Source: SZUA-309 sp050185825
GTDB taxonomy: Bacteria; Pseudomonadota; Gammaproteobacteria; Pseudomonadales; Azotimanducaceae
DNA: 64,000 nt
Reading direction: 5' to 3'
NCBI GenBank assembly: GCA_050185825.1
Contig: JBFWZA010000018.1
Coordinates: 1 to 64,000 of the forward strand
Shown here: positions 52,182 through 59,922 of the stretch, piece after piece
How positions within the stretch are numbered: position 1 is the stretch's first letter
How the letters are laid out: the number at the start of each line of letters is the position of its first letter
The notes under the pieces: model-generated
What the model was told of the DNA's origin: nothing
Database searches by the model: none
The model's input: only the letters and a program-made list of their open reading frames with translations
Program-made: the position numbers and the translations under genes

Positions 52182-52850
52182 ATGACAAAATTTCAGATTT
52201 GTGGTGTGGTGATATCGGCGGTTCTATTGTGCCAAGCCTGCACCACCAATCCCTACACCGGCGAGCAGGAAGCCTCCAACAAGGCCAAGGGTGCTGCCAT
52301 CGGTGCAGCTACAGGAGCCGTGGTCGGTGTGCTGACCGGTGGTGACGCCGATGCACGCCGCAGGAACGCCCTGATCGGCGCCGGCGTAGGCGCGCTGGCG
52401 GGAACGGCCGTCGGCGCCTACATGGACGCCCAGGAGAACAAGCTCCGGGAGCAGCTCCGCAATACCGGGGTCAGCGTCACCCGGCTCGGCAATGACATCG
52501 TGCTCAATATGCCCGGCAATGTGACCTTCGACGTCAACCAATCTGACGTCAAATCGAACTTCTATCCGGTGCTGAACTCCGTGGCCCTTGTACTCAAGGA
52601 GTATGACAAGACCCTGATCGACGTGAACGGCCACACCGACAGCACTGGAGCGGTGGAGTACAACATGACGCTGTCCAATCGACGGTCGCAGAGCGTTGCG
52701 GACTACCTGGCAAACCAGGGGATCAATCGCAATCGGATCTACACCCAGGGATTCGGCCCTCACTATCCGGTGGCGGACAACGGCACGCCGGAAGGCCGGC
52801 AGCTGAACCGACGGGTGGAGCTGATTCTCAAGCCGCTCACTACGAACTGA
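52182..52850 (+). CDS. OmpA-family outer-membrane lipoprotein
   Basis: A 222-aa protein. The signal MTKFQICGVVISAVLLCQAC ends in a lipobox-like C20. It is followed by glycine-zipper helices (AAIGAATGAVVGVLTGGDADARRRNALIGAGVGALAGTAVGAYMD) and a C-terminal OmpA peptidoglycan-binding domain (GHTDSTGAVEYNMTLSNRRSQSVADYL). It resembles YiaD-type proteins that tie the outer membrane to peptidoglycan. GGAG lies upstream of the ATG. High-GC codon use resumes here, marking the right edge of the island. Confidence 0.9.
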   Translation: MTKFQICGVVISAVLLCQACTTNPYTGEQEASNKAKGAAIGAATGAVVGVLTGGDADARRRNALIGAGVGALAGTAVGAYMDAQENKLREQLRNTGVSVTRLGNDIVLNMPGNVTFDVNQSDVKSNFYPVLNSVALVLKEYDKTLIDVNGHTDSTGAVEYNMTLSNRRSQSVADYLANQGINRNRIYTQGFGPHYPVADNGTPEGRQLNRRVELILKPLTTN

Positions 52851-52862
52851 GGTCCATCAATC

Positions 52863-52899
52863 AGCCCGGAGGCTGGCCCATTTGGGCTGGCCCCGGGCT
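52863..52899 (+). terminator. Stem-loop after the OmpA-like gene
   Basis: AGCCCGG (52863-52869) pairs with CCGGGCT (52893-52899), enclosing an inner GCCCA/TGGGC hairpin, 13 bp after the stop codon. It is followed by TATCTCTTT, a weak T-rich tract. Probable intrinsic terminator. Confidence 0.5.
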
Positions 52900-53002
52900 A
52901 TCTCTTTGCGTAAAGTGCGCCCTCGCATCAGACGCACCGTCCAACGCGGCCGGACTCTGATTTTCTTTTTAAATCAGATAGATAAGCTATCGAAGGCGTT
53001 CC

Positions 53003-54163
53003 ATGGCAAAGATTCTCGTACTCGGCGGTGACGGCTTCTGCGGCTGGCCGACGAGTCTCCACCTCTCGAATACCGGCCACGACGTGGTCATCGTCGATAA
53101 CCTGTCGCGGCGCAAGATCGACGTGGAGCTGGAAGTGGAGTCGCTGACCCCCATCCGGCCGCTGTCCCAGCGGGTGGGTGCCTGGGAGGAGCTCACCGGC
53201 AGGAAGATCCGCACCGTCAACCTGACCCTCGGTCAGGATTACGATCGGCTGCTGAAGCTCCTGAAGGACGAAGAGCCAGACACCATCATCCACTTCGCCG
53301 AGCAACGTGCCGCGCCGTACTCCATGAAGTCTTCCTGGCACAAACGCTACACGGTGAACAACAACCTCAACGCCACCAACGACGTGCTGGCCGCCATCGT
53401 CGAGAGCGGTGTGGATGCCCACCTGGTACACCTCGGCACCATGGGTGTCTACGGATACGGGACCGCGGGAATGAAGATTCCGGAGGGATATCTGGACGTG
53501 AAGATCGAGACGCCCCAGGGGCTGATCGACCAGGCCATCCTCTATCCGGCGAACCCGGGCTCCATCTATCACATGACCAAGACCCAGGATGCGCTGTTCT
53601 TCTTCTACTACAACAAGAACGATCAGCTCCGGATCACGGATCTGCATCAGGGTATCGTCTGGGGCACGCAGACCGATCAGACCCGCCGCGATGAGCGGCT
53701 GATCAACCGTTTCGACTACGACGGCGACTACGGTACAGTGCTCAACCGCTTCCTCATGCAGGCGGCCATCCACTACCCGCTGACCGTGCATGGCACCGGC
53801 GGGCAGACCCGTGCATTCATTCACATCCAGGACACGGCGAAGTGCGTAGCACTCGCGGTGGACAACCCGCCGCAGAAGGGCGAGCGGGTGAATATTCTCA
53901 ACCAGATGACGGAAACCCACCGGGTGCGGGATCTGGCGAAGATGATCGCCGATCTCACCGGCGCGGATATCAGCTTCCTGCCCAATCCCCGCAACGAGGC
54001 GGACGAAAACGAGCTGCACGTGGTGAACGAACGCTTCCTCGGCCTGGGTCTCGATCCCATCACGCTGGAAGCCGGTCTGCTCGAGGAAGTGACGGAGATC
54101 GCGAAGAAATACGCCGACCGCTGCGACCGGAGCAAGATTCCCTGCGTTTCCCAGTGGCGATAG
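53003..54163 (+). CDS. sqdB: UDP-sulfoquinovose synthase
   Basis: A 386-aa SDR enzyme that makes UDP-sulfoquinovose from UDP-glucose and sulfite. It has the nucleotide motif LGGDGFCGWPTSLHL (7-21) and SRRKIDVELEVESLTPI, a SQD1-specific stretch near the N-terminus. HFAEQRAAPYSM and LGTMGVYGYG follow, with Y189 and K193 in SIYHMTK. Length and N-terminus match plant SQD1 and bacterial SqdB well. The usual partner, a sulfolipid glycosyltransferase (SqdX/SqdD), is absent from the window, so the product may feed a glycan or a distant gene. The TAG stop (54161-54163) lies in the first copy of a 26-bp tandem repeat. Confidence 0.93.
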   Translation: MAKILVLGGDGFCGWPTSLHLSNTGHDVVIVDNLSRRKIDVELEVESLTPIRPLSQRVGAWEELTGRKIRTVNLTLGQDYDRLLKLLKDEEPDTIIHFAEQRAAPYSMKSSWHKRYTVNNNLNATNDVLAAIVESGVDAHLVHLGTMGVYGYGTAGMKIPEGYLDVKIETPQGLIDQAILYPANPGSIYHMTKTQDALFFFYYNKNDQLRITDLHQGIVWGTQTDQTRRDERLINRFDYDGDYGTVLNRFLMQAAIHYPLTVHGTGGQTRAFIHIQDTAKCVALAVDNPPQKGERVNILNQMTETHRVRDLAKMIADLTGADISFLPNPRNEADENELHVVNERFLGLGLDPITLEAGLLEEVTEIAKKYADRCDRSKIPCVSQWR

Positions 54164-54220
54164 CCACTTCCGGTTGAGAGTGGCGATAGCCACTTCCGGT
54201 TAAGAGTGGCGATAGCCACT
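54153..54220 (+). repeat. 26-bp tandem repeat (2.6 copies) with hairpin units
   Basis: Two full units (54153-54178, 54179-54204) differ at one base, and a third partial unit of 16 bp follows (54205-54220). Each begins AGTGGCGATAGCCACT, which folds into a 6-bp hairpin AGTGGC/GCCACT with loop GATA. The first copy contains the sqdB stop codon, and the last abuts the stop of the convergent GcvR-like gene. Transcripts of both genes would end in these hairpins. Confidence 0.85.
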
Positions 54221-54765
54221 CAGAGCGACGTGAGGTCCCCGTCCAGTCCTTCCCGCTCGCAGAACGCCTGAAAATCAGTCGCCAGCGTATCGACAGCCTC
54301 ACCCCCGCCCACCTCGATCTCCATCCGCATGCTGAACACCGGCGTCCCGGTATGCGGCGCGGGCTCGGTATCCGTGGTCAGCTCGCGGATGTTCACACCC
54401 CTCGAGCTGAAGAACGCCGTCACCCCGGATACGATCCCCGGATGATCCATGGACTCCACCTTCACCTCGAAGAGCTGGGTGCCCGCCGCCGCCCGACCCG
54501 ACGTCCGCCGGAACAGATAAACGAACCCATCGTCCTTCGCCTGCTCGGCGAGCTGCGATTCGAGTGCACCCAGCGCCTCCTCCCTTCCGGAGACGCTCAT
54601 CAGCACCGCGAACTCGCCACCGAGCACGGTCATCCGGCTGTCCTCGATGTTCAGCTCGAGCCCGTGAATCAGCGCCGAAAGTTCGGAAACGATACCGGGC
54701 CGGTCCTGGGCCAGGGTCGCGATCACGGCCCTGCTCGAGGTATTGCTCGCCTCTTGCGCGCTCAT
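54220..54765 (-). CDS. Double ACT-domain protein, GcvR-like
   Basis: A 181-aa protein with two ACT domains (RAVIATLAQDRPGIVSELSALIHGLELNIEDSRM and FEVKVESMDHPGIVSGVTAFFSSRGVNIRELTTDTEPAPHTGTPVFSM). This is the layout of GcvR, the gammaproteobacterial protein that restrains GcvA at the glycine cleavage operon. ATG 54765 overlaps the stop of the glycyl-tRNA synthetase gene, so the two are cotranscribed. A glycine-sensing protein coupled to glycyl-tRNA synthetase is a sensible pairing, though gcv genes are not in view. Confidence 0.82.
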   Translation of the reverse strand: MSAQEASNTSSRAVIATLAQDRPGIVSELSALIHGLELNIEDSRMTVLGGEFAVLMSVSGREEALGALESQLAEQAKDDGFVYLFRRTSGRAAAGTQLFEVKVESMDHPGIVSGVTAFFSSRGVNIRELTTDTEPAPHTGTPVFSMRMEIEVGGGEAVDTLATDFQAFCEREGLDGDLTSL

Positions 54766-56126
54766 CAGCGGATCACCTCCCGGAAGTAATCGGCAAGCTC
54801 TGCCACGGGTAGTCGCTTCTGCGCCATCGTGTCCCGGTCGCGGACGGTAACGGTGTCGTCGTCCTCGATGGTCTGAAAGTCCACGGTGATGCAGATGGGT
54901 GTGCCCACCTCGTCGTGGCGGCGGTAGCCCTTGCCGATATTGCCCGTGTCCTCGTAGAGCACCCGGCCGAGACCCAGCGCCTGCAGGTCGCGCTTGATGC
55001 CTTTCGCCTTCTCCACGATGCCGTCGTGGTTGCGCTTCAGCGGCAGCACGGCGGCCTTGATCGGCGCCAGGTGTGGCCTGAACGCGAGCACCGTACGGGT
55101 CTTGCCGTCTTCCAGGGTCTCCACCCGGTAAGCCTCGTTGAGCACGGCGAGCACGCCCCGGTCGACGCCGGCGGAAGGCTCGATCACGTAGGGGACCACC
55201 CACTCGTTGGTGTCCGCGTCGCGGATGGCGAGCTTGGTGTTGGAGTCGCGGTTCTCGTTCACCTTGGCGTGCAGGTTGAACTCACCCTGGGCCTTGGTGT
55301 GGGAGCCGAGGTCGAAGTCCGTGCGGTTGGCGATGCCTTCCAGCTCCTCCAGGCCGTGGGGGAACTTGTACATCACGTCGAAGGTGGCCTTCGAGTAGTG
55401 GGCGAGCTCGTCGGCGGGCACGTTGTAGAGCTGCAGGGCGTTGCGCTCCACGCCCTGTTCCGCCCACCAGTCGAGGCGGGCTTCCACCCACTGCTGGTGC
55501 CAGGCCTCGTCCTCGCCGGGGCGGACGAAGAATTCGAGCTCCATCTGCTCGAACTCCCGCACCCGGAAAATGAAGTTGCGCGGGGTGATCTCGTTACGGA
55601 ATGCCTTGCCGATCTGGGCGATGCCGAAGGGCAGCTTGCGGGAGGTGGCGTCCAGCACGTGGCGGAAGTTGGTGAAGATACCCTGGGCGGTCTCGGGCCG
55701 GAGGTAGGCGAAGCTCGCGCCGTCGTCCACCGGACCCACTGTGGTCTTGAACATCAGGTTGAACGGCCGTGGGTCCGTGAGGTCGTTCGAGCCGCAGTTG
55801 GGGCAGGTGTTGTCTTCCAGATGGTCGGCGCGATGGCGTGCCTTGCACTTCCGGCAGTCCACCAGCGGGTCCGAGAAGGTCTCCTCGTGGCCAGAGTGAC
55901 GGAGCGTGAGCGGGTTGGTGAGGATGGCCGAATCGAGGCCTTCCACGTCGTCACGTTCGTAGACCATGGCCCGCCACCAGGCGTTCTTCAGGTTGTTCTT
56001 GAGCTCGACCCCGAGCGGGCCGTAGTCGTAGATGCCCTGCAGGCCGCCGTAGATGTCGGAGGATTGAAAGATGAATCCACGCCGCTTGCACAGGGCGACG
56101 AGCTCTTCCATGGACGATGCAGGCAC
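54765..56126 (-). CDS. glyS: Glycyl-tRNA synthetase, single-chain alpha2 type
   Basis: Class II synthetase of about 453 aa. Near the N-terminus is MEELVALCKRRGFIFQSSDIYGGLQGIYDYGPLG, and a zinc-binding insert follows (CRKCK...CPNCG). Motif 2 is FRNEITPRNFIFRVREFEQMELEFF, motif 3 is EPSAGVDRGVLAVL, and a C-terminal anticodon-binding domain is present. GTG 56126 is preferred because AGGA lies 7 bp before it; ATG 56111 is five codons in, and the open frame to 56327 is unlikely. Most gammaproteobacteria use the unrelated alpha2-beta2 GlyQ/GlyS enzyme, so the single-chain form is notable. Confidence 0.92.
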   Translation of the reverse strand: MPASSMEELVALCKRRGFIFQSSDIYGGLQGIYDYGPLGVELKNNLKNAWWRAMVYERDDVEGLDSAILTNPLTLRHSGHEETFSDPLVDCRKCKARHRADHLEDNTCPNCGSNDLTDPRPFNLMFKTTVGPVDDGASFAYLRPETAQGIFTNFRHVLDATSRKLPFGIAQIGKAFRNEITPRNFIFRVREFEQMELEFFVRPGEDEAWHQQWVEARLDWWAEQGVERNALQLYNVPADELAHYSKATFDVMYKFPHGLEELEGIANRTDFDLGSHTKAQGEFNLHAKVNENRDSNTKLAIRDADTNEWVVPYVIEPSAGVDRGVLAVLNEAYRVETLEDGKTRTVLAFRPHLAPIKAAVLPLKRNHDGIVEKAKGIKRDLQALGLGRVLYEDTGNIGKGYRRHDEVGTPICITVDFQTIEDDDTVTVRDRDTMAQKRLPVAELADYFREVIR

Positions 56127-56301
56127 CTGAATTTCCTGAAGTTTCGCAAGGCCGCGAACTATACCGAATCTGGCCGGAAAACGCGCTGTGCCGGGCTCTG
56201 GCGGGGTTTGTAAACGGCCGGATACAACCTTCACATGGCGGACACACAGTGCGCACAAGGGGCGGGCACGCCGGGAGGGGGTCTGTGGTGCAATGTGGGC
56301 C

Positions 56302-56607
56302 ATGCGCAGGAACGACCCGACAGACACCAGGAGAAGCTACTTCCGCAGCGGAAACCGGATTTTTTCCCTGAACGGCCAGTGGTTCTTCGCCACCCGGGAA
56401 GGCGAGGTCGGGCCGTTTCGCAGCCGCGAGGTGGCGACCAAGGAAGCGACGCGCTACGTCCGGGAGCGCCACGACCTGGAACGATTCCAGAGGGCGCGGG
56501 AGCTGGAACGCGGCAATCTCCGTTCCCACACCCTGTCCATCGTGCCGAAGGACGACGAGCCGGCGCCCACCCTGGACGAGCTGATGCTCATGGAGCATCA
56601 CCGCTGA
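56302..56607 (+). CDS. Small conserved protein (DUF6316-like)
   Basis: A 101-aa protein, MRRNDPTDTRRSYFRSGNRIFS, followed by NGQWFFATREGEVGPFRSREVATKEATRYVRER. It resembles a family of short proteins of unknown function seen in gammaproteobacteria (DUF6316, from memory). ATG 56302 or 56293 could be used. It is divergent from the glycyl-tRNA synthetase gene and 95 bp upstream of the lipocalin-like gene. No enzymatic motif is seen. Confidence 0.6.
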   Translation: MRRNDPTDTRRSYFRSGNRIFSLNGQWFFATREGEVGPFRSREVATKEATRYVRERHDLERFQRARELERGNLRSHTLSIVPKDDEPAPTLDELMLMEHHR

Positions 56608-56702
56608 TTCCCCGGTCCTCGGGCCTGCGGCCGTGGACCCTTCCACTCTCGAGCGTGCTTCTGTAGCGTGTACCTTCTACTTGAGAGAGAAGGTGGACCG
56701 CC

Positions 56703-57749
56703 ATGGCTTCGGGAAACGGGGACACGCCCAAATTCAAGATGAAGCTCGTACCCGAGGACGACTACATGCATCCGCTCGAGGCAGCGGAGAACTTCAACGA
56801 GAGCATGTACTTCAACGTCTTCGACCGGGAACGCGGCATCGGCGGCTGGTTCCGGCTGGCCAACCGGCCGAACGAAGGCCGGGGTGAGATGACCTGCTGC
56901 ATCTACCTGCCGGACGGCCGCATCGGCTTCATGTTCCGGCGCCCGGAACGGCGCGACAACGAGGCGCTGGATGGCGGCGGCATGACGTTCACCGTCGTCG
57001 AGCCCCACAAGAAGCTCACCGTCACCTACCGCGGCAAGCTCTGCCTGCTCAGCAATCCTCAGGAGATGTCCGATCCGGCGGCGGCGTTCAAGAACAACCC
57101 CGTGGTCGAGGCACAGATCGACCTGGCGTTCGACGGGGTGTCCCCGATGTTCGGCGGCGAACCCGTCAATCCGGACGGCAGCCCGATTCAGCAGGACGCG
57201 GCGGCCTCGTTCGCCCGGGGCCACACCGAGCAGCACACCCGGGGCAAGGGCACCATCCGGGTGGGCGATGAATCCTTTGCCATCGACGGCCTCGGCCTCA
57301 GGGACCACTCCTGGGGGCCGCGCTACTGGCAGGCCATCCACTGGTACCGGTGGCTGCCCATGAACTTCAGCGAGGACTTCGCCATGATGGTCTCCATCAC
57401 CTGCCAGCCGGGCGCCGAGCCGCGCGCCGGCGGCATGGTGCTGAAGGACGGCAAGTACATCACCATCCGCGATGCGAAGATCGAGACGATCTACGACGAC
57501 AACGACTGCCAGGAGACCTTCAGCGTCTGGGCGAAGACGGACGACGCGGAGTACGACGTCACCGGCAAGGTGATGTCGCTCATCCCGCTGCGCAACCGGC
57601 GTCGCTCCCCGGACGGCGAGGAGCTGATGACCCGGATCACCGAAGGCATGACCGAGTACCGGTGCGGAGATCAGGTGGGTTACGGCCTCTCCGAGTACCT
57701 GGACCAGATCGTCGACGATGAGCCGGTGGGCAAGAAGGCGGGCTGCTGA
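56703..57749 (+). CDS. AttH/CrtC-like lipocalin-fold protein
   Basis: A 348-aa protein. Two beta-rich halves end with GLGLRDHSWGPRYW, the hallmark motif of the AttH / carotenoid hydratase (hydroxyneurosporene synthase) superfamily. This version, with MKLVPEDDYMHPLEAAENFNESMYFNVFD at the start, resembles DUF7064/7065 proteins found with lipid- and steroid-catabolism genes. It is 2 bp upstream of an SDR gene, so the two probably act in one pathway. The substrate is unknown. Confidence 0.65.
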   Translation: MASGNGDTPKFKMKLVPEDDYMHPLEAAENFNESMYFNVFDRERGIGGWFRLANRPNEGRGEMTCCIYLPDGRIGFMFRRPERRDNEALDGGGMTFTVVEPHKKLTVTYRGKLCLLSNPQEMSDPAAAFKNNPVVEAQIDLAFDGVSPMFGGEPVNPDGSPIQQDAAASFARGHTEQHTRGKGTIRVGDESFAIDGLGLRDHSWGPRYWQAIHWYRWLPMNFSEDFAMMVSITCQPGAEPRAGGMVLKDGKYITIRDAKIETIYDDNDCQETFSVWAKTDDAEYDVTGKVMSLIPLRNRRRSPDGEELMTRITEGMTEYRCGDQVGYGLSEYLDQIVDDEPVGKKAGC

Positions 57750-57751
57750 GC

Positions 57752-58528
57752 ATGGCGAGCGATCTGTTCAACCTCGAGGGCAAGGTGGCTCTGATCACGG
57801 GTTCCAGCAAGGGTATCGGCCGTGCCATCGCCGAGGAAATGGCCCGGCAGGGTGCCAGCGTGGTCATCTCCAGTCGCAAGGGTGACGCCTGCCAGGCCGT
57901 TGCCGACGCCATCAACGCGGACTGCAAAGACGGGCCGGGTAGCGCGGTATCGATTCCCGCCCACATCGGCGACAAGGCGGCGCTGGAGCGACTGGTGGCG
58001 GACACGCGCGCTCAGCTCGGGAAGATCGACGTCCTGGTCTGCAACGCCGCCGTGAATCCGTACTACGGGTCGATGATGGACATCCCGGACTCGGCGCTCG
58101 ACAAGGTGCTCGACATCAACATCAAGTCGAACCACTGGCTCTGCCAGATGGTGCTGCCGGAGATGATCGAGCGAAGGGATGGCGCCATCATCATCGTCTC
58201 GTCCGTCGGCGGCCTTCGCGGCAGCCGGGACCTGGGAGCGTATGCGATCTCCAAGGCGGCCGATCTGCAGCTGGTGCGTAATCTGGCGGTGGAGCACGGC
58301 CCGAGCAACGTGCGGGTGAACGCCATCTCGCCGGGACTGATCCGCACCGACTTCGCCCGGGCGCTGTGGGAGAACCCGGCGATTCTCGAGCGTCGGACGG
58401 CCAACGATCCGCTCCGGCGGATCGGCGAGCCGGAAGAAGTGGCGGGCATCGCGGTGTATCTGGCGTCGAGAGCCGGTTCTTTCACGACCGGGCAGAACTT
58501 CGTGATCGACGGCGGCTCGACGATCTGA
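57752..58528 (+). CDS. Short-chain dehydrogenase/reductase
   Basis: A 258-aa classical SDR: ALITGSSKGIGRAIAEEMARQG (cofactor loop), NAAVNP, the catalytic VSSVGG serine and YAISKAAD (YxxxK), PGLIRTDFAR, and the C-terminal GQNFVIDGGSTI. Probable oxidation or reduction of a hydroxyacyl or other alcohol intermediate. Cotranscribed with the AttH-like gene just upstream. Confidence 0.88.
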   Translation: MASDLFNLEGKVALITGSSKGIGRAIAEEMARQGASVVISSRKGDACQAVADAINADCKDGPGSAVSIPAHIGDKAALERLVADTRAQLGKIDVLVCNAAVNPYYGSMMDIPDSALDKVLDINIKSNHWLCQMVLPEMIERRDGAIIIVSSVGGLRGSRDLGAYAISKAADLQLVRNLAVEHGPSNVRVNAISPGLIRTDFARALWENPAILERRTANDPLRRIGEPEEVAGIAVYLASRAGSFTTGQNFVIDGGSTI

Positions 58529-58568
58529 ACCGTGTGTTGAATCGGAACGGTCTTACAGGGAGAGAGCA

Positions 58569-59321
58569 ATGACTGAGGCGACAGCAGGCGAAACGGCGGC
58601 CAGGTCCTGGTGGGCCCGGGCGACCTTGATCGGATCGGTGGTGGCGCTGACGCTGCTGTTTCTGGGGCCCGTGGGCACGCGTCTCGGCGTCTGGGGGTTT
58701 CAGACCGGCCTGCTGCTGCTCGTGCCTGCGGGCGTGCTGCTGGCCGCCATCGGTCTGCTCGTGGGGCTGATCTCGCTCTTCGTGTCGAAGAAGCGCGGCT
58801 TCGCGGGCGATCCTCCGCTGCTGCTCACCAGCATCGCCGTCTGCGCTGTGATTCTCGTGACCATGGGCATCCAGTTTCAGAAGGGCACGGCCGTGCCGCC
58901 CATCCACAACATCACCACGGACATCGCCGACCCGCCGCAGTTCTCCGCGGTCGTGGCACTCCGTCCCGAGGGGTCCAACCCCCTCGACTACGACGCCGAG
59001 GCGCTGGGACCGCAGCAGCAGTCGGCCTATCCGGATGTGCAGACCCTGACGCTCGCCACGCCGGCGCCGCAGACGCTCAATTCCGTGGTCGCCGCACTCG
59101 GCGACATGGGCCTCGAGATCGTGGCGGTGGACGAGGACGCGGGCACGGTGGAGGCGACGGACACCACCTTCTGGTTCGGCTTCAAGGACGACATGGTGGT
59201 GCGGGTGCGACCGGCACCGGAAGGCAGCATCGTCGATGCGCGCAGCGTCTCCCGGGTGGGCATGTCGGATCTCGGCAAGAATGCCGAGCGGATCATGGAG
59301 CTCCTGAACCGGCTGCGCTGA
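58569..59321 (+). CDS. DUF1499-family membrane protein
   Basis: A 250-aa protein with three N-terminal membrane helices (LIGSVVALTLLFLGPVG, GLLLLVPAGVLLAAIGLLVGLISLF, SIAVCAVILVTMGIQF). A DUF1499 domain follows, starting HNITTDIADPPQFSAV and including DEDAGTVEATDTTFWFGFKDDMVVRVRP. The domain occurs in membrane proteins of unknown function. It is preceded by a GGGAGAG ribosome-binding site. Confidence 0.82.
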   Translation: MTEATAGETAARSWWARATLIGSVVALTLLFLGPVGTRLGVWGFQTGLLLLVPAGVLLAAIGLLVGLISLFVSKKRGFAGDPPLLLTSIAVCAVILVTMGIQFQKGTAVPPIHNITTDIADPPQFSAVVALRPEGSNPLDYDAEALGPQQQSAYPDVQTLTLATPAPQTLNSVVAALGDMGLEIVAVDEDAGTVEATDTTFWFGFKDDMVVRVRPAPEGSIVDARSVSRVGMSDLGKNAERIMELLNRLR

Positions 59322-59362
59322 CGCCGTGCTGGGTCAGAGCCCGGCCGGAAAGAACCGGCCGG

Positions 59363-59866
59363 TCAGAACTTCAGCAGCTCAACCGACAGGCTTTCCAGGT
59401 CGAGCACACCCACCGCGTTGAACCCCGCCATGTGCCCGGCGCACTCGCCGGGATTGAAGATGAGCTGATTGCCACCCGAGGCGGTGCGGATCTGCTCGTA
59501 GCGGTAGAGGTGGGTATGGCCGTGCAGGGCCAGCTCGTGACTGCCGTTCAGGTGGCCGTCGAACTCCAGCGGGTCGTGCACCACGATGATGGAGCGTTCG
59601 TGCCAGCTCAGCACGAACGGCGGATCCCGGAAGATGAAACCGTAGGCAGCCACAGCCGCTTCCAGGCTCTCCCGCTCGCCCTCGTCGTTGTTGCCGTACA
59701 CGCCGTAGAGCGGCATGTCGAGATGGGCGAACACCTCCAGGGTCTTGGCCTGGGTGATGTCGCCGGTATGAATGACCCGCTCGACACCCGACGCGTTGAA
59801 CAGCTCCACGATCCGGTGGACGTTCCGGAGGTTGTTGTGAGTGTCGCTGACGATGCCGATTTTCAT
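59363..59866 (-). CDS. YfcE/MJ0936-type metallophosphodiesterase
   Basis: A 167-aa protein. MKIGIVSDTHNNLRNV gives the D8-x-H10 motif, followed by IHTGDITQ, VYGNNDEGE, VVHDP and LHGHTHLYRYE, all metal-binding motifs of the small phosphodiesterase family. The biological substrate is not known for the family. ATG 59866 gives the canonical N-terminus; longer frames upstream are spurious. Confidence 0.88.
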   Translation of the reverse strand: MKIGIVSDTHNNLRNVHRIVELFNASGVERVIHTGDITQAKTLEVFAHLDMPLYGVYGNNDEGERESLEAAVAAYGFIFRDPPFVLSWHERSIIVVHDPLEFDGHLNGSHELALHGHTHLYRYEQIRTASGGNQLIFNPGECAGHMAGFNAVGVLDLESLSVELLKF

Positions 59867-59922
59867 GGTGCGGATATGAAAACGCCGGGCCGATGGCCCG
59901 GCGTATCGAGGCGAGCCCGAGG

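Noticed and set aside
54153..54220. CRISPR array
   Set aside because: The units are directly abutting with no variable spacers, and no cas genes are in the window.
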